A stretch of DNA of 64,000 nt. It comes from Datura wrightii (taxonomy: Eukaryota; Streptophyta; Magnoliopsida; Solanales; Solanaceae). Both the position numbers and the translations under genes were made by a program. Location of the stretch: positions 140,752,501 to 140,816,500 of the forward strand of contig JASDFA010000016.1 of the NCBI GenBank assembly GCA_035772735.1, read 5' to 3'. Each line of letters begins with the position of its first letter. The stretch's first letter is position 1. Shown here piece by piece: positions 35,190-45,841 of the stretch. The notes under the pieces were generated by a model. It made no database searches and was not told the origin of the DNA. It was given only the letters and a program-made list of their open reading frames with translations.

Positions 35190-36228
35190 CAACGATGTTG
35201 AGCTTTGTTATATACGATGTACAACATATGCATGATTTTGGGAGTAGTGTCTAGCACCCAGTAGGCAAAGGGTCAATCACCATATGCCTCAGAACTACGC
35301 GCCAACATAGGTTGATACTATTATATATTATTGGGATCTCCCTCATGAGCTATCCCCGACCCTAATGGTCCATGAGCTTGATATTGATATCATGGTAGCG
35401 TCCTTAGCCCTGGCAAGGTTTTGGACAGCTCTGCCCACTTGAGTGTAATCGTCGGGACCCCGTAAGCTCTATCGTGGTATGTTGGTAAAAGACAAGTCTC
35501 CTATTATATCTCATGATTTCAGATATTCATATTCATTAGTTGTGAGATTTATGTAAATGTGTTTTCTAAAGAAGGATTGACTCAATGTTCAGCTTTTACT
35601 TATAAATGTCAGAATTCAGCTTTGAGTCAATCGATTCAGTTATGATGTTATGAAGCATGTTATACCATGTTATGAAGAGGTCATGATTTCAAAAGAATGC
35701 ATGCAAGTACTACTCTCAGTTTTCTGATGTTATATTTTAATTAATGCATTGTCTTTAAATGATTTTACTCACATTAGCAATTTTACTTACCTCGCATACT
35801 CAGTAAATTCCACGCATTAATCACACACTTCTATGATGTATCATTTATGATAAAGGACCCGACACTCATCTTTAGCCTCGCTCTTAGTTAGCTTATTGGA
35901 GTTAGCATTGCTTTATTGGTGAGTCCTCATCTTCTGAGGACTAGACTATCCATCTTTTCTTTATGTATTTTAGTTGTATCTTGTTGAATTAGTTGGGGTC
36001 TTGTTCCATCAACTTGTCATGATTAGAGGCTATTCAGACATATGTCTGTATTTAGCTTCGGATTTTATATTCTAATGTTATATTCAAGTTAGACTTCCAC
36101 TGTGATTGTATTGATGGTTATTCAGTTCTTGATTGAGTTAGATGTATGCTTATGCTACTGGCCGACTTAAGGTCTCTCAGACCTCCTTGTCTCGTGTTGC
36201 TATTCGGGCCTCCGTTCGGGTCGTGACA
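35190..36228 (+). repeat. T2 5' LTR, right segment
   Basis: Matches 52377-53414 of the 3' LTR, ending GGGTCGTGACA. Together with 27848-28350 it makes a 5' LTR lacking about 0.8 kb in the middle. Confidence 0.92.
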
Positions 36229-36232
36229 AACT

Positions 36233-36244
36233 TGGTATCAGAGC
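36233..36244 (+). other. T2 primer-binding site, tRNA-iMet
   Basis: TGGTATCAGAGC, an exact match to the usual plant initiator-Met primer site, 4 bp inside the LTR end. Confidence 0.9.
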
Positions 36245-36437
36245 AATAGGTCTGAAGTTTCTTAGGGCATATGAAATCCGCGTTAATTAGAGTCTTTTTC
36301 ATGGGTGTGAAGTGCGACACACCTATGATGAAGAGGCTACTAGACGTCTAGGAAATGTTCCCTTCTTTTATGATCTATATCATGCGATGAAAAGTCTTTC
36401 TATTCTTCTAATTCGTGCTATTCACAATTGCAGAATC

Positions 36438-37503
36438 ATGGCTCCTCAGAGAATGAATGGGAGGAGGAATGGAGACGGTGAAGGCCACGAGGATGGCAAT
36501 GGTCATGGGCATCAGCCAGCCCCACCAGTTCAGGAGCCACAAACACCAAATCCAGTAGCCCATGCTGAGTTCTAGGCCGCTATTCAGATGCTTGCGCAGC
36601 TTAGGTCAATCAGCAGGCCGTTACGCATGTTCCACAAAATGGCAATGCAGCAAGGGATCGAGTTAGAGACTTCTTGAGGATGAACCAGTCGGAGTTCCTT
36701 TGGTCCAAGTTAGATGAGGACCCATATGAGTTTGTAGATGAGATTGTCCAGATCACTTATGTCATGGGGGTGAATGGGGTTGAGTGCACTGAGTTGGCCT
36801 CTTATCATTTAAAAGGGGTCGCGCATATCTGGTTTCTCCAATGGAAGGATAGCAGGGTCGCAGGAGCAGGTTCGTTCCTTAGGAAGAGTTCCATGTTGCA
36901 TTTCTAGACCGATTCTTCCCTTGGGAGATGAGGGAGTTGAAGACAGCTGAGTTCATGAATTTGAAGCAAGAGAATGACTGTACAAGAGTATGCCCTTGAG
37001 TTCACTCGCCTATCAAAATATGCCCCAGAGTTTGTAGCCGATCAGAGGATGTGGGTGAGTAGATTCGTCCATGGGGTAGCGAGCTATTTGGACAAGGACT
37101 GTAGGACCGCTATGCTCCATATGGACATGAATTTCCCACAAATAGTGTTGTATGCCTAGCATATGGAGGCGACACATTCAAGAGAGAGGGAGGCCAAGAA
37201 GGCCAGGATTGAGGACCTAGATTCTCTCAGCAAAGGTTCGGTGGTGGGAACTGACAGTAGACCCACCAGAGATCATCAGGCCCAGCATCTTCAGCATTGA
37301 GTGTGCCATCCAGGCCCAAACATGATCAGAGAGGGCGAGCATCAGGCTCGAGGGGTCATAGCAGTCGACCCGCAGATTCCGGCATCCCAGCTTGTCGTAG
37401 GTGTGGTCGAGGGCACATAGGCCAGTGTTTGGTGGGTTTCGGTGCTTGTTTCGGATGTGGGAAGCCTGGACACATGCTTAGAGATTGTCTAGCTGCGAGA
37501 TAG
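36438..37503 (+). pseudogene. gag: T2 gag with zinc knuckles
   Basis: ATG at 36438 (MAPQRMNGRRNGDGEGHEDG). Stop TAG at 36573 after AHAEF, then FLRMNQSEFLWSKLDEDPYE, DEIVQITYVMG, and a shifted MTVQEYALEFTRLSKYAPEF. Near the end are CRRCGRGHIGQC and the intact knuckle CFGCGKPGHMLRDC (about 37445-37490). Gag binds and packages element RNA; this copy needs several frames. Confidence 0.87.
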
Positions 37504-38254
37504 GATCAAGTTGGGGGCCGAGGCCCAGCTTCTAGTTCAATATGCCCTCCCAAACACACAACACATCAGGGGCATCTATTAGCATAGCTAGCGGTCAACG
37601 TCAAAATAGATTCTATGATTTAGCATCCCATCAGGAGCAGGAGGTCTCCCCGGATGTGGTCACTAGTATGTTGTGAGTTTTCCATAGTGATGTTTATGAT
37701 TTGCTAGATCGGGGGGCTACTTTATCTTTTGTGACATCGTATGTGGCCAGTAGCTTTGGAGTTAGTCCTGAAGTCTTGTCAGAACCTTTCTCAATTTCCA
37801 CTCCAATAGGTGACTCCGTTATAGCTAGACGGGTGTATAGAGGTTTCCCAGTCTTAGTCCTTCATAAGGTCAGCTCAGTAGATTTGATAGAGTTATCCAT
37901 GACCGATTTTGATGTTATTCTCAGTATGGATTGGCTTTTTTCATGCTATGCTTCAGTAAATTGTAGAATATGGGTAGTAGAGTTCAAATTTCTGGGTGAG
38001 CCAGTCTTAGAATGGAAAGGTAGTTCAGCTGTTCATGTAGGTCATTTCATTTCTTACCTTAAGGCAGGAAGATGATTTTTAAGGGTTTTATGTACCATCT
38101 AATTAGGGTTAAGGATGTCAAGACCGAGACCCTGAATATCCAGTCAGTTCCAGTAGTACTTGAGTATCTAGAGGTCTTTCTTGATGATTTTCCAGGTGTT
38201 CCTCTTGAGCGGGAGATTAATTTCGGTATTGACCTTCTTTCCAACACGCAACCC
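37504..38254 (+). pseudogene. pol: T2 protease and linker
   Basis: Active site LDRGATLSFV at 37701-37732: catalytic Asp kept, usual Ser replaced by Arg. Then SEPFSISTPIGDSVIARR, YRGFPVLVL and FDVILSMDWL. A shift near 38072 moves the frame to the linker FMYHLIRVKDVK and PLEREINFGIDLL. Confidence 0.85.
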
Positions 38255-39322
38255 ATATCTATTTCTCCCTATAGGATGGCTCCAGCCGAGCTAAAACAGT
38301 TAAAAGAGCTGTTGAAGGACCTTCTAGATAAGGTCTTCATTAGACCGAGCAAGTTACCATGGGGTGCACAAGTGTTATTTGTCCGGAGGAAGGATGGTTC
38401 GCTTCGAATGTGCATTGACTATAGGCAATTAAACAAAGTCACCATCAAGAACAGGTAACCTTTACCCAAGATCGATGATTTGTTTGACTAGTTTTAGGGT
38501 GCCAAGTGTTTCTTAAAGATAGATCTCAAGTCCGAATATCATCAGCTCAAAGTTTGGGGGAGTGATGTCCCGAATAAAGCCTTCAGGACGCGGTATGGAC
38601 ATTATGAGTTTGTAGTTATGTCTTTTGGAATAACAAATGCTCCTACAACTTTCATGGACTTGATGAACCAGGTATTCAAGCAATATCTAGACATGTTCAC
38701 GATCGTGTTCATTGATGAAATCGATATATACTCTCAGAGTGAGGAGGAGCATGCCGCTCACTTAAGAGTAGTACTTTAGACTCTCAAAGATCGCCAATTG
38801 TATGCGAAGTTCAGCAAGTGTGAGTTTTGGTTGGACTCTGTGGCATTTTTGGGCCACGTGGTATCGAGTGAGGGCATAAAGGTAGATTCTCAGAAAATCG
38901 AGGTGGTGAAGAATTGGCCCAGACCGGTGAATCCTTCGAATATTCGGAGTTTCTTGGGACTAGCAGGCTATTACCAAAAATTTGTTGAAGGTTTTTCTTC
39001 TATTGCAGCACCTTTTACCACGTTGACTCAAAAAAAAGGTAAAGTTCCAATGGTTGGGGCTTGTGAGAAGAGCTTCCAAGAGTTTAAGACTCGACTTACT
39101 ACCGCACCGGTGTTGACCCTACCCGAGGGTACCGATGGTTTTGTGGTGTATTGTGATGCTTCAAGAATCGAACTCAGGTGTGTGTTGATGTAGCAAGGAA
39201 AAGTGATAACATATGCCTCTAGACAGTTGAAAGTCCATGAGAAGAATTACCTGACCCACGATCTTGAATTAGTCGTGGTGGTGTTCACACTGAAGATATG
39301 GTGACATTATTTGTATGAGGGC
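38255..39322 (+). pseudogene. pol: T2 reverse transcriptase and RNase H start
   Basis: RT fingers PYRMAPAELKQLKELL and PWGAQVLFVRRKDGSLRMC; stops at 38489-38491 and 38495-38497 (TAG) in the FDQLQGAK position; palm HYEFVVMSFGITNAP; catalytic motif FIDEI at about 38708-38722, the second Asp replaced by Glu, so the active site is lost. RT thumb and RNase H follow (FLGHVVSSEGIKVDSQK, VYCDASRIE) with a TAG at 39192-39194. D interrupts RNase H after LYEG; coding resumes at 49092. Confidence 0.88.
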
Positions 39323-40737
39323 TGTTCAGGGTGTTTCGCAACTACACCCAAGTGCACGTGGTCGAAGAAGTAGTAAAATGGCTAAAGTAAGTCAAGTATC
39401 AATCCCACAGGGACTGAACCAAGGTAATAATCGAATTAAGTGTTAATGAACTCTAACTCTAAAAAATGCAGACATCAATTTAAAGAAGATTTTGAGAGTT
39501 GGTTTCCTAATTTATACTAATCTAAAACAAAGTTATAAAGTGAGTCTGAACTTTAGTAGTGAGCAAGTTGAGGCTAAAACAAACATGTAGGGAAGTAATT
39601 TATCGATACAATTAGGTTAATCTTTCCTTCGGTTGCTAGTCAAGAATTATTGCCTATGGAGAGAAACTTTCGTATTCTACCCAACTTAAGAATCATGAAC
39701 CTTCAACCTACATTTCTGTGATAAAAGAATTTCATGTTCTAGCCATACGAAACTGATTCCTTAATTAACTAATACGACTTTCAGATATATTTCTATTCTG
39801 AAGGTAAATCAATTCTCAATTTTCCCAAACTAAGAAGAGATCATATCCTACCAATTCACAACTTTCCAATTTCTTTTCTTTTCAAGATAAAATTGGATTT
39901 TTTTAGATATATATTAACATTGGCCAGACATTAATGCAGAAAGAACAAGAATTGATAGAACAACCATGGAAGAAAAGATGAAAAACCAAAATGATCAACA
40001 ATTACATTCCACTACAAATGTTCTTAACCTCAGCAAGAAGTGAATTTAGCCACTCATTTGTGGATTAAACATCATCAAATGAGTATAAATCATACAAACA
40101 ATTGAAATAAAGGAGAAAGAGTTAGAGAAGAACCCTAAGATTCTCGTCTCCGCAACTGCCTGTAACCCACGTTCTTGCTCAATTAAGTCAGAATCATTAA
40201 AAATAAACCTAAGTGTGCTATTTATACTAGTGGGAATTTTTCCTGGAATAACAAGCAACGTGTCACGGAGTGCATCGCGGAGCACTGCCTCCGTGACACG
40301 GTGCAAATGCGGACCCTCACTAGAATTTTATGTTCCAGTTAAATATAGGCAACGTGCCACGACATGTAATGCGGGGCTTGGCCAACTTGCCACGGCGCCG
40401 TCGCGAACCTTCAATGGAAATTTGCCAAAATAACTCATCCGAGGCAGACTGCCTCCGCGATGGCAGCGTGACACGACTCCATCGCGGAGCCCCTTTATTT
40501 GTTGCTTTTCCTTGACCTTTTCCACTGCTCACTTCCGAGTCCATTCCCGATTTTCACCAACATGCAACTTAGCTTCCTAAAATTACATTTTTCCTGCAAA
40601 ACAACACTAATCATGTTGGTTAGTATGAATTCACATTTTAACTACAAATCACATGAGAATGTCCAAATAATGATAGATAAACAAGACGAAATAGATCAGT
40701 TGAGCATCACTTGGGCATATAAATCTGCCCAAGATCA
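39323..40737 (-). repeat. D 3' LTR
   Basis: 1415 bp, TGTTCAGGGTG to CCCAAGATCA. Tip hairpin CTTGGGCA/TGCCCAAG at 40710-40733. GC-rich island at 40240-40510, with a perfect 12-bp inverted repeat CGTGTCACGGAG (40259-40270) and CTCCGTGACACG (40289-40300). Confidence 0.94.
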
Positions 40738-42543
40738 CTTACCCCACACTTAAAACCTTGTTCGTCCTCGAACAATACTCTCATATCTCATGCAATTGAC
40801 ACCCACGTATAGCTACTTTGGCTCGACAATTCAAGCTACGGTTATACCGATTATTTAATATAGCAAATCATCAAGAAAACATGCATAGTCTCATAAACAT
40901 AATGATATTTACCACATTAAGACCTCCTAGACTCAAGAATCGACTCTCGATCTCGGCAAACTCATGCAAATTAGCTGATCAATGACATCCGACACGAAAT
41001 TCAATCTCTCGTCAAGCATGTTTCCTCACAACACAAGAGAATTACCCCTTTTTCAACGATATGATTTCCAAAGCATTACATGTAGGGGTATATGAACACG
41101 ATTTCGCTCTCTCTCCCAAAGAATTCACATGCATCATTTCATGAACCATAGGCTTGCCTCTAGTGTATTACTTCACTAATATAAGGACGCATGATGTAAG
41201 ATCACGTAGGACTTAACGGGTTGTAATGTAAGATAAGGAACTAGTAAATACTAAAATAACCAATAATCTCATCTAGCCTCCTTAAGCACTTTTCAATACA
41301 TCCCACCATCATTATGGGCATTGTTTCTTCCTTCATCCTCCCATTCTTGAAGTGTTTCTTTATTTTTGTTCCCATTTCTTTAAGCGCACTCGACTTAATA
41401 ACAAAGATTAGGTATACATCTTCATTTTATTTAAATTCGGCAAGTGCACCTTTGACCTTATCTTTACTTTCACCACTTCCGCTTTTCCTTTCTTTTTCAC
41501 ACTTTTCACTCCTTGACTCTGTGGGAAAATTATTTTTTCTTGAGCGCTTAAGAGTTTTGGATCAAATTCATGGCTAATGAAAAGAAGGGATTAAGCTCAA
41601 TTTCTATCTCTTCAATGAAAGAAGAAAAAAGATAGGCTAAAGGCTCAATGGAGCTAACTAGGATGTACATTCAAGGTAGGTATGATAAGGAAAAAAAAAC
41701 TTTCGGTTTAATCAAAGAAATGCCTACATCCTTTCCTACACTACACATCCTTCATTTCATTTCGTACACACACCAGAAAAGTTCTAGACACTTCACAATA
41801 GCATGGAAGAATCGAAACCTCACCTCACACTCATTGCACATGCTCAACTCAAGACTTATTCACAGACTCTTCAATCAGCTAATTAAAAGAATTCAATATT
41901 AAGCCTCAATCACACCGAATCGAACTCTAGGGCCTAGGTATCTCAACATCTTTCACATTTGCATGCTTTCATATGAATCATCTTTGCATCTCAATATCAT
42001 GTACAACACGCAACAAGAATTCCGAACCATGAAGTAGCGACACGTCTGGGAACCAAACAAAAGAAAGAAAATAAAATATAAGAAAAACTACTCCTATCGA
42101 CTACATTTCCCTTAAGACGGTCATCATCTATCCATCATAGGGAACGGTCAATATTTACGACTTCGGTTCAATGGGACTATTCTCGGTAAAAGCACCGAAA
42201 ATAAAGGTCGAGAAACCCAATCATAAAAAATTCAACAATATTTTTTTTAAAAATATCGATAATTTCAATAGAAAACAAAAAACAATATCTACACAACCAG
42301 CTAACAACAACTCAACACAACACACAACAACTTAACATTCATTACACACCGAATTACAATACAAAACATACGCACAAAATCACAGGGTCACAAATTTTTC
42401 ACAGGCACAACAACAAGACATGAACATAAACAACAACAAAACAACTGGCACCTAACTACTCCCACCCCACACTTAAACCGAACACTGTCCCCAGTGTTCA
42501 CAAAATTCAATTTATCATAAAGGTGGGTGGTGAAACTCCCTGA
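40738..42543 (-). other. D polypurine tract and 3' non-coding region
   Basis: Minus strand AAGTGTGGGGTAAG abuts the LTR (40738-40751). The rest is non-coding, with blocks shared with A and B: GTAGGACTTAACGGGTTG (about 41207-41224) and AAGTTCTAGACACTTCAC (41779-41796). A second TTTAAGTGTGGGGTGGG lies at 42462-42478 just after ORF3, a possible internal polypurine tract. Confidence 0.72.
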
Positions 42544-43764
42544 TCAATCGAAGTATTCAACTTCTTCATCAGGTGCCGTTGCCACGTCCGCCATATCTGA
42601 ATCGCCCCCACTGTCCTCATCTGACTCAGCATCTGAGTCATCGCGGCGTGTCTCCTCATCAGTGGGGACATCATCGTCTACAGGCTCCACAAAAGCTGGC
42701 CCCACTCGGTATAGAGCCCGAGAATTTTCGCCAAAGGGGTAATCTAGCTCGAGCTACCATAACTCATCTTCTGTTGTTGGCCTCCCACCTATTCGCAACT
42801 GCAGCATCTGCATCCCGTACATGTGGGCAATATACTGATCATCCCGAGCATGTCACTCTGCTAGTGTGAGAACTGGCCCGTGAGTGGTGTCGGGTGCCTT
42901 GGTTTTGGTGATATCCAAGGAACGCCTATCCATTTGCGGGATGTAGTCTAGGGCCTCCTCCTCGATGTCAAGGCCCCTCAGAAACGTGGTCAGCAAACCA
43001 CTAAACCCGTACCTGTGCCCTTGATGCAAACAGGCTCTTTTCATGGCAGAGATGATCACCGCCCCAACATTAATCTCCATCCCTTTCATCAGGGCATAAA
43101 CCAAGCACACTCGATCCCCGGTGACATCTATCATGTGCACCCTCGGGATCAGGCAAGAACACACAATTTTAAGCCAAATCCTGGCTTCCCTGTTCATTTG
43201 AGAGTAAGGCAGCGTCTGATGATAGCCCCTCTCCTTGTGCCTGCTCCACCGTGCTGTCGAACGGGCTCCACACAGAGTGCGTCTGATATCTGCATAGGGT
43301 GGAGTTATGTTCAGCTGCTGGAGTACATGGGTGTCTATGTCCCACACCCCCAATATGGCATTCAGGTGATGGGGCTCAAAGGTGACAACCTGCCCCCTTA
43401 TCTTGACGGTGTGACTGCGGACTGTCGGGTTCCAATTTGCGTAGAACTCCCGAATCAAATGGAGATTGCACTCCTTGGGCTCTTCGAAGATGAAGTTCGG
43501 CCCGGCGGCGTCAATCCTGTGTACGATTCTGGGGAATTCCTATGCAAGTGGATCCCTTGCAATATGCTCCTCAGGGAAGTATTTGGTCTCCTTGTGCTTT
43601 GCATACCATTTCTTCCCTTCATCCGTCACCCATCGGGTTCCGTATTGACGGCGTTGGCCGTGTGGAACCGCTGGTGCTGCTGGGACTACCGTTCCCAATC
43701 TAATCCTTTTTCTCCTGGATCCTGATGTAGATGCACCCTTTCCTTTGTCTTTCCTGCTTGACAT
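42544..43764 (-). pseudogene. D ORF3: putative plant transposon-type protein
   Basis: 407 codons in one frame, ATG 43764-43762 (MSSRKDKGKGASTSGSRRKR, a basic start that could direct it to the nucleus), with three in-frame stops (after IARDPLA, TLAE and ELW). The domain runs LIREFYANWNPTVRSHTVKI, EPHHLNAILGVWDID, NREARIWLKIVCSCLIP, GDRVCLVYALMKGMEINVGA, then an acidic Ser/Asp tail ending EYFD. Resembles the Transposase_32-type domain of B's ORF3. It sits in the env position, behind a splice acceptor. Function unknown. Confidence 0.8.
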
Positions 43765-43769
43765 CGTTC

Positions 43770-43795
43770 CTGTCAAATCAAACAGACAGTCCCAA
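43770..43795 (-). promoter_or_regulatory. Splice acceptor before D ORF3
   Basis: Minus strand CTGTCTGTTTGATTTGACAG, then GAACG and ATG; the AG ends 5 nt before the start codon, the same spacing as in B and E. Confidence 0.5.
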
Positions 43796-45013
43796 TGTTA
43801 TTCAAGTCGAAAATTTGCTTCGATTAAGGTTGGGTTGAGTTAGGCCACCCCACACTTAATCTTTAGCCACAATGAAAACAATTCGGCAAAACAATCATTC
43901 TTTTCCAAGTTTTATCAATCAACATGCCTCGTGCATTCAAATAAGTCGAGGGAATAATGACTAAGTACTACTCAGATTTCGTACAACTAATCACAATTTC
44001 ACCATCGATTCCATTACATCACATAGCACTTAGCCAAAAGTTTTCTCAACAACAACAACCTATGCGATTCACCAATTTCATTTTCCCGAAAATTCCCTTG
44101 TTTATTTAGCATATTCATCCATATTCACAACATCATTTACATCAACCAACATGCATAACCCAATTATTTTCGAATTTTCAACCAAATTTAGTTTCTTCCT
44201 ATTCAAATTCCAACCCTAGCTACCAATTTCGCACAAATTCAATCAAACATGTATTTATCGAGTTCATATAATCATAACGATACTACGAACATCAATCAAC
44301 AATAACTTAAATGAATTCATGCTCAATTTACACTTAGGGCAAGCTTTAGTCACCTCACATGCTCAAAAATTGAAAATTTCGGCAAAAATTGAGGTTAAGT
44401 TCAAGAACATACCTTTAATTCGATGAACTTGAAGAAAAGGTGAACAAAATTTGATCCTAGGTCCGTGTCACATTAGGGGAGGGGGGATTTTAGGGAGTTT
44501 GTCGCGGAGGGGAGTGAGAAATGGGAAAAATGAGGTGTTTTCGGGGTTAAAAAGAGGATTTTTCGCGCGGGTCACCTGGCGACCCGGTATGACCCGTCGC
44601 GATAACACTTCAACGTGTCACGGAGGGTAACTCGGAGCACCCCCTCCATGACACGGAGCCATCGCGTAGGGGTTCTGGAATTTGTAAAAATTCCAAAACA
44701 CCTTCAACGTGTCATGGAGGGTAAAGCGGAGGCCCTCCTCCGTGACGTGGAGGCCCTCCTCCGTGACGCGGAGCCATCGCGCAGGCTCACTGTTTTTCCA
44801 CTTTAATTTTTTCTCACCTTGATTTTTTTTCCTTTGTGATCCTTTGCATTTTTGCCCTCCGTTACACCTGAAAATCATCTCACAACAAGAAATTGGTTAG
44901 AATTTATAGGTTTCAAACACAAATGAATTATTTTTATTTTTATTTTTATTTTTATTTTTCTTTTCTTTTCTTTTTTCTTTTTAACTACTTCTACTCATCT
45001 ATAACAACAATTT
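43796..45013 (-). other. D spacer with GC-rich island
   Basis: AT-rich 43800-44460, then a GC-rich island (44500-44800) with the words of D's own LTR: CGTGTCACGGAG, CCATCGCG, and CGTGTCATGGAGGG facing CCCTCCTCCGTG. Minus frame 44878-44618 lies in this island and is not credible. A repeat of (ATTTTT) units lies at 44927-44959. Confidence 0.65.
44927..44960. repeat. (ATTTTT)n microsatellite
   Basis: Five to six tandem hexamers next to a C/T-rich stretch, immediately downstream of the hairpin motif on the element's sense strand. Confidence 0.9.
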
Positions 45014-45063
45014 CATGGGTTGCCTCCCGTGCAGCGCCTGGTTTACCATTGCGGCTCGACGTC
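45014..45063 (-). ncRNA. Two-hairpin motif, D copy
   Basis: Minus strand: ACGTCG-AGCCG-CAATGG (weak first stem), TAAACCAGGCGCTG, then CACGGG-AGGCAA-CCCATG (one C-A mismatch; CATGGG type). It begins 8 nt after the gag-pro stop TGA (45074-45072), the shortest spacing in the set. Confidence 0.65.
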
Positions 45064-45071
45064 ATTAAAAC

Positions 45072-45841
45072 TCAATCATCCACTAGAATGACGGACGTTT
45101 TCTCTCGAATAACGTCCTCACCCCAATAATGCTTACACCACTGCCCATTAACCAAGAATGTGGCACTTCGATCTTCTTGCCACAACTCTACTGCCCCATG
45201 CGGGGTATCCTCAATCGGTGGTTTTCCCACTGGATCTCTAGAATCAACAATCTGAACAATATCTGCTTGACAAGCACGTTGATTGCTGAAAGCTCCTTAT
45301 ATACGGTCAGAAGCTTCGTGGCCTTGTACATGTCAAATACCTCCACATTGTCATGCGCCCGCATGGTTAGCTACCCTGCAACTACATCAATCAAAGCTTT
45401 CCCGGTTACCAAGAAAGGACGTCCCAAAATAAAAGGGACTTCCGCATCCAGCTCAAAATCCAACACAACAAAATCTACCAGGAAGATAAGGGAGACCATT
45501 TGCACCAGCACGTCCTCCACAATGACATCTAGTCTGGCCAAAGAACGATCCGCTAACTGCAATATCACTGTAGTTGGTCTAGGACTGCCCAGCCCCAACT
45601 TCTTGAATACCGATGTCGGCATCAAGTTAATGCTCACTCCCAAATTGCATAGTCCACGATCTTGGATACTTTGCCCAATTGTGATTTGAATTGTCAAGCT
45701 CCCAGGGTCCTTGAGCTTTGTTGGCAACCTGTTCTGTATCCGGGAAGTGCACTCCTACGTAAGCGCCACCGTAGCATACTCAGTCCATCTGCTTTTGTTC
45801 GCCACAATGTCCTTGATATATTTTGCATACTTCGGCACTCC
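45072..45841 (-). pseudogene. D aspartic protease, active site lost
   Basis: Same frame as gag. Core LCNLGVSINLMPTSVFKKLG: the catalytic Asp is Asn, a G-to-A change on the sense strand that should abolish activity. Then LQLADRSLARLDVIVEDVL, DFVVLDFELDAEVPFILGRP and GKALIDVVAG-stop; the frame goes on through further stops to VDD-stop at 45072. The gag linker block VPKYAKYIKDIVANKSR lies upstream. Confidence 0.83.

Noticed and set aside
40001..40340. Possible host exon (minus frame 40306-40046, similar to 48656-48396 and 62029-61781)
   Set aside because: All three are LTR copies of D and G; recurrence reflects the LTR, not a gene.
43015..43725. Plus-strand frame of 236 codons
   Set aside because: Antisense shadow of D's ORF3, which has the conserved blocks and the start with splice acceptor.
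45129..45689. Plus-strand frame of 186 codons
   Set aside because: Antisense to D's protease, which has recognisable motifs in the gag frame.
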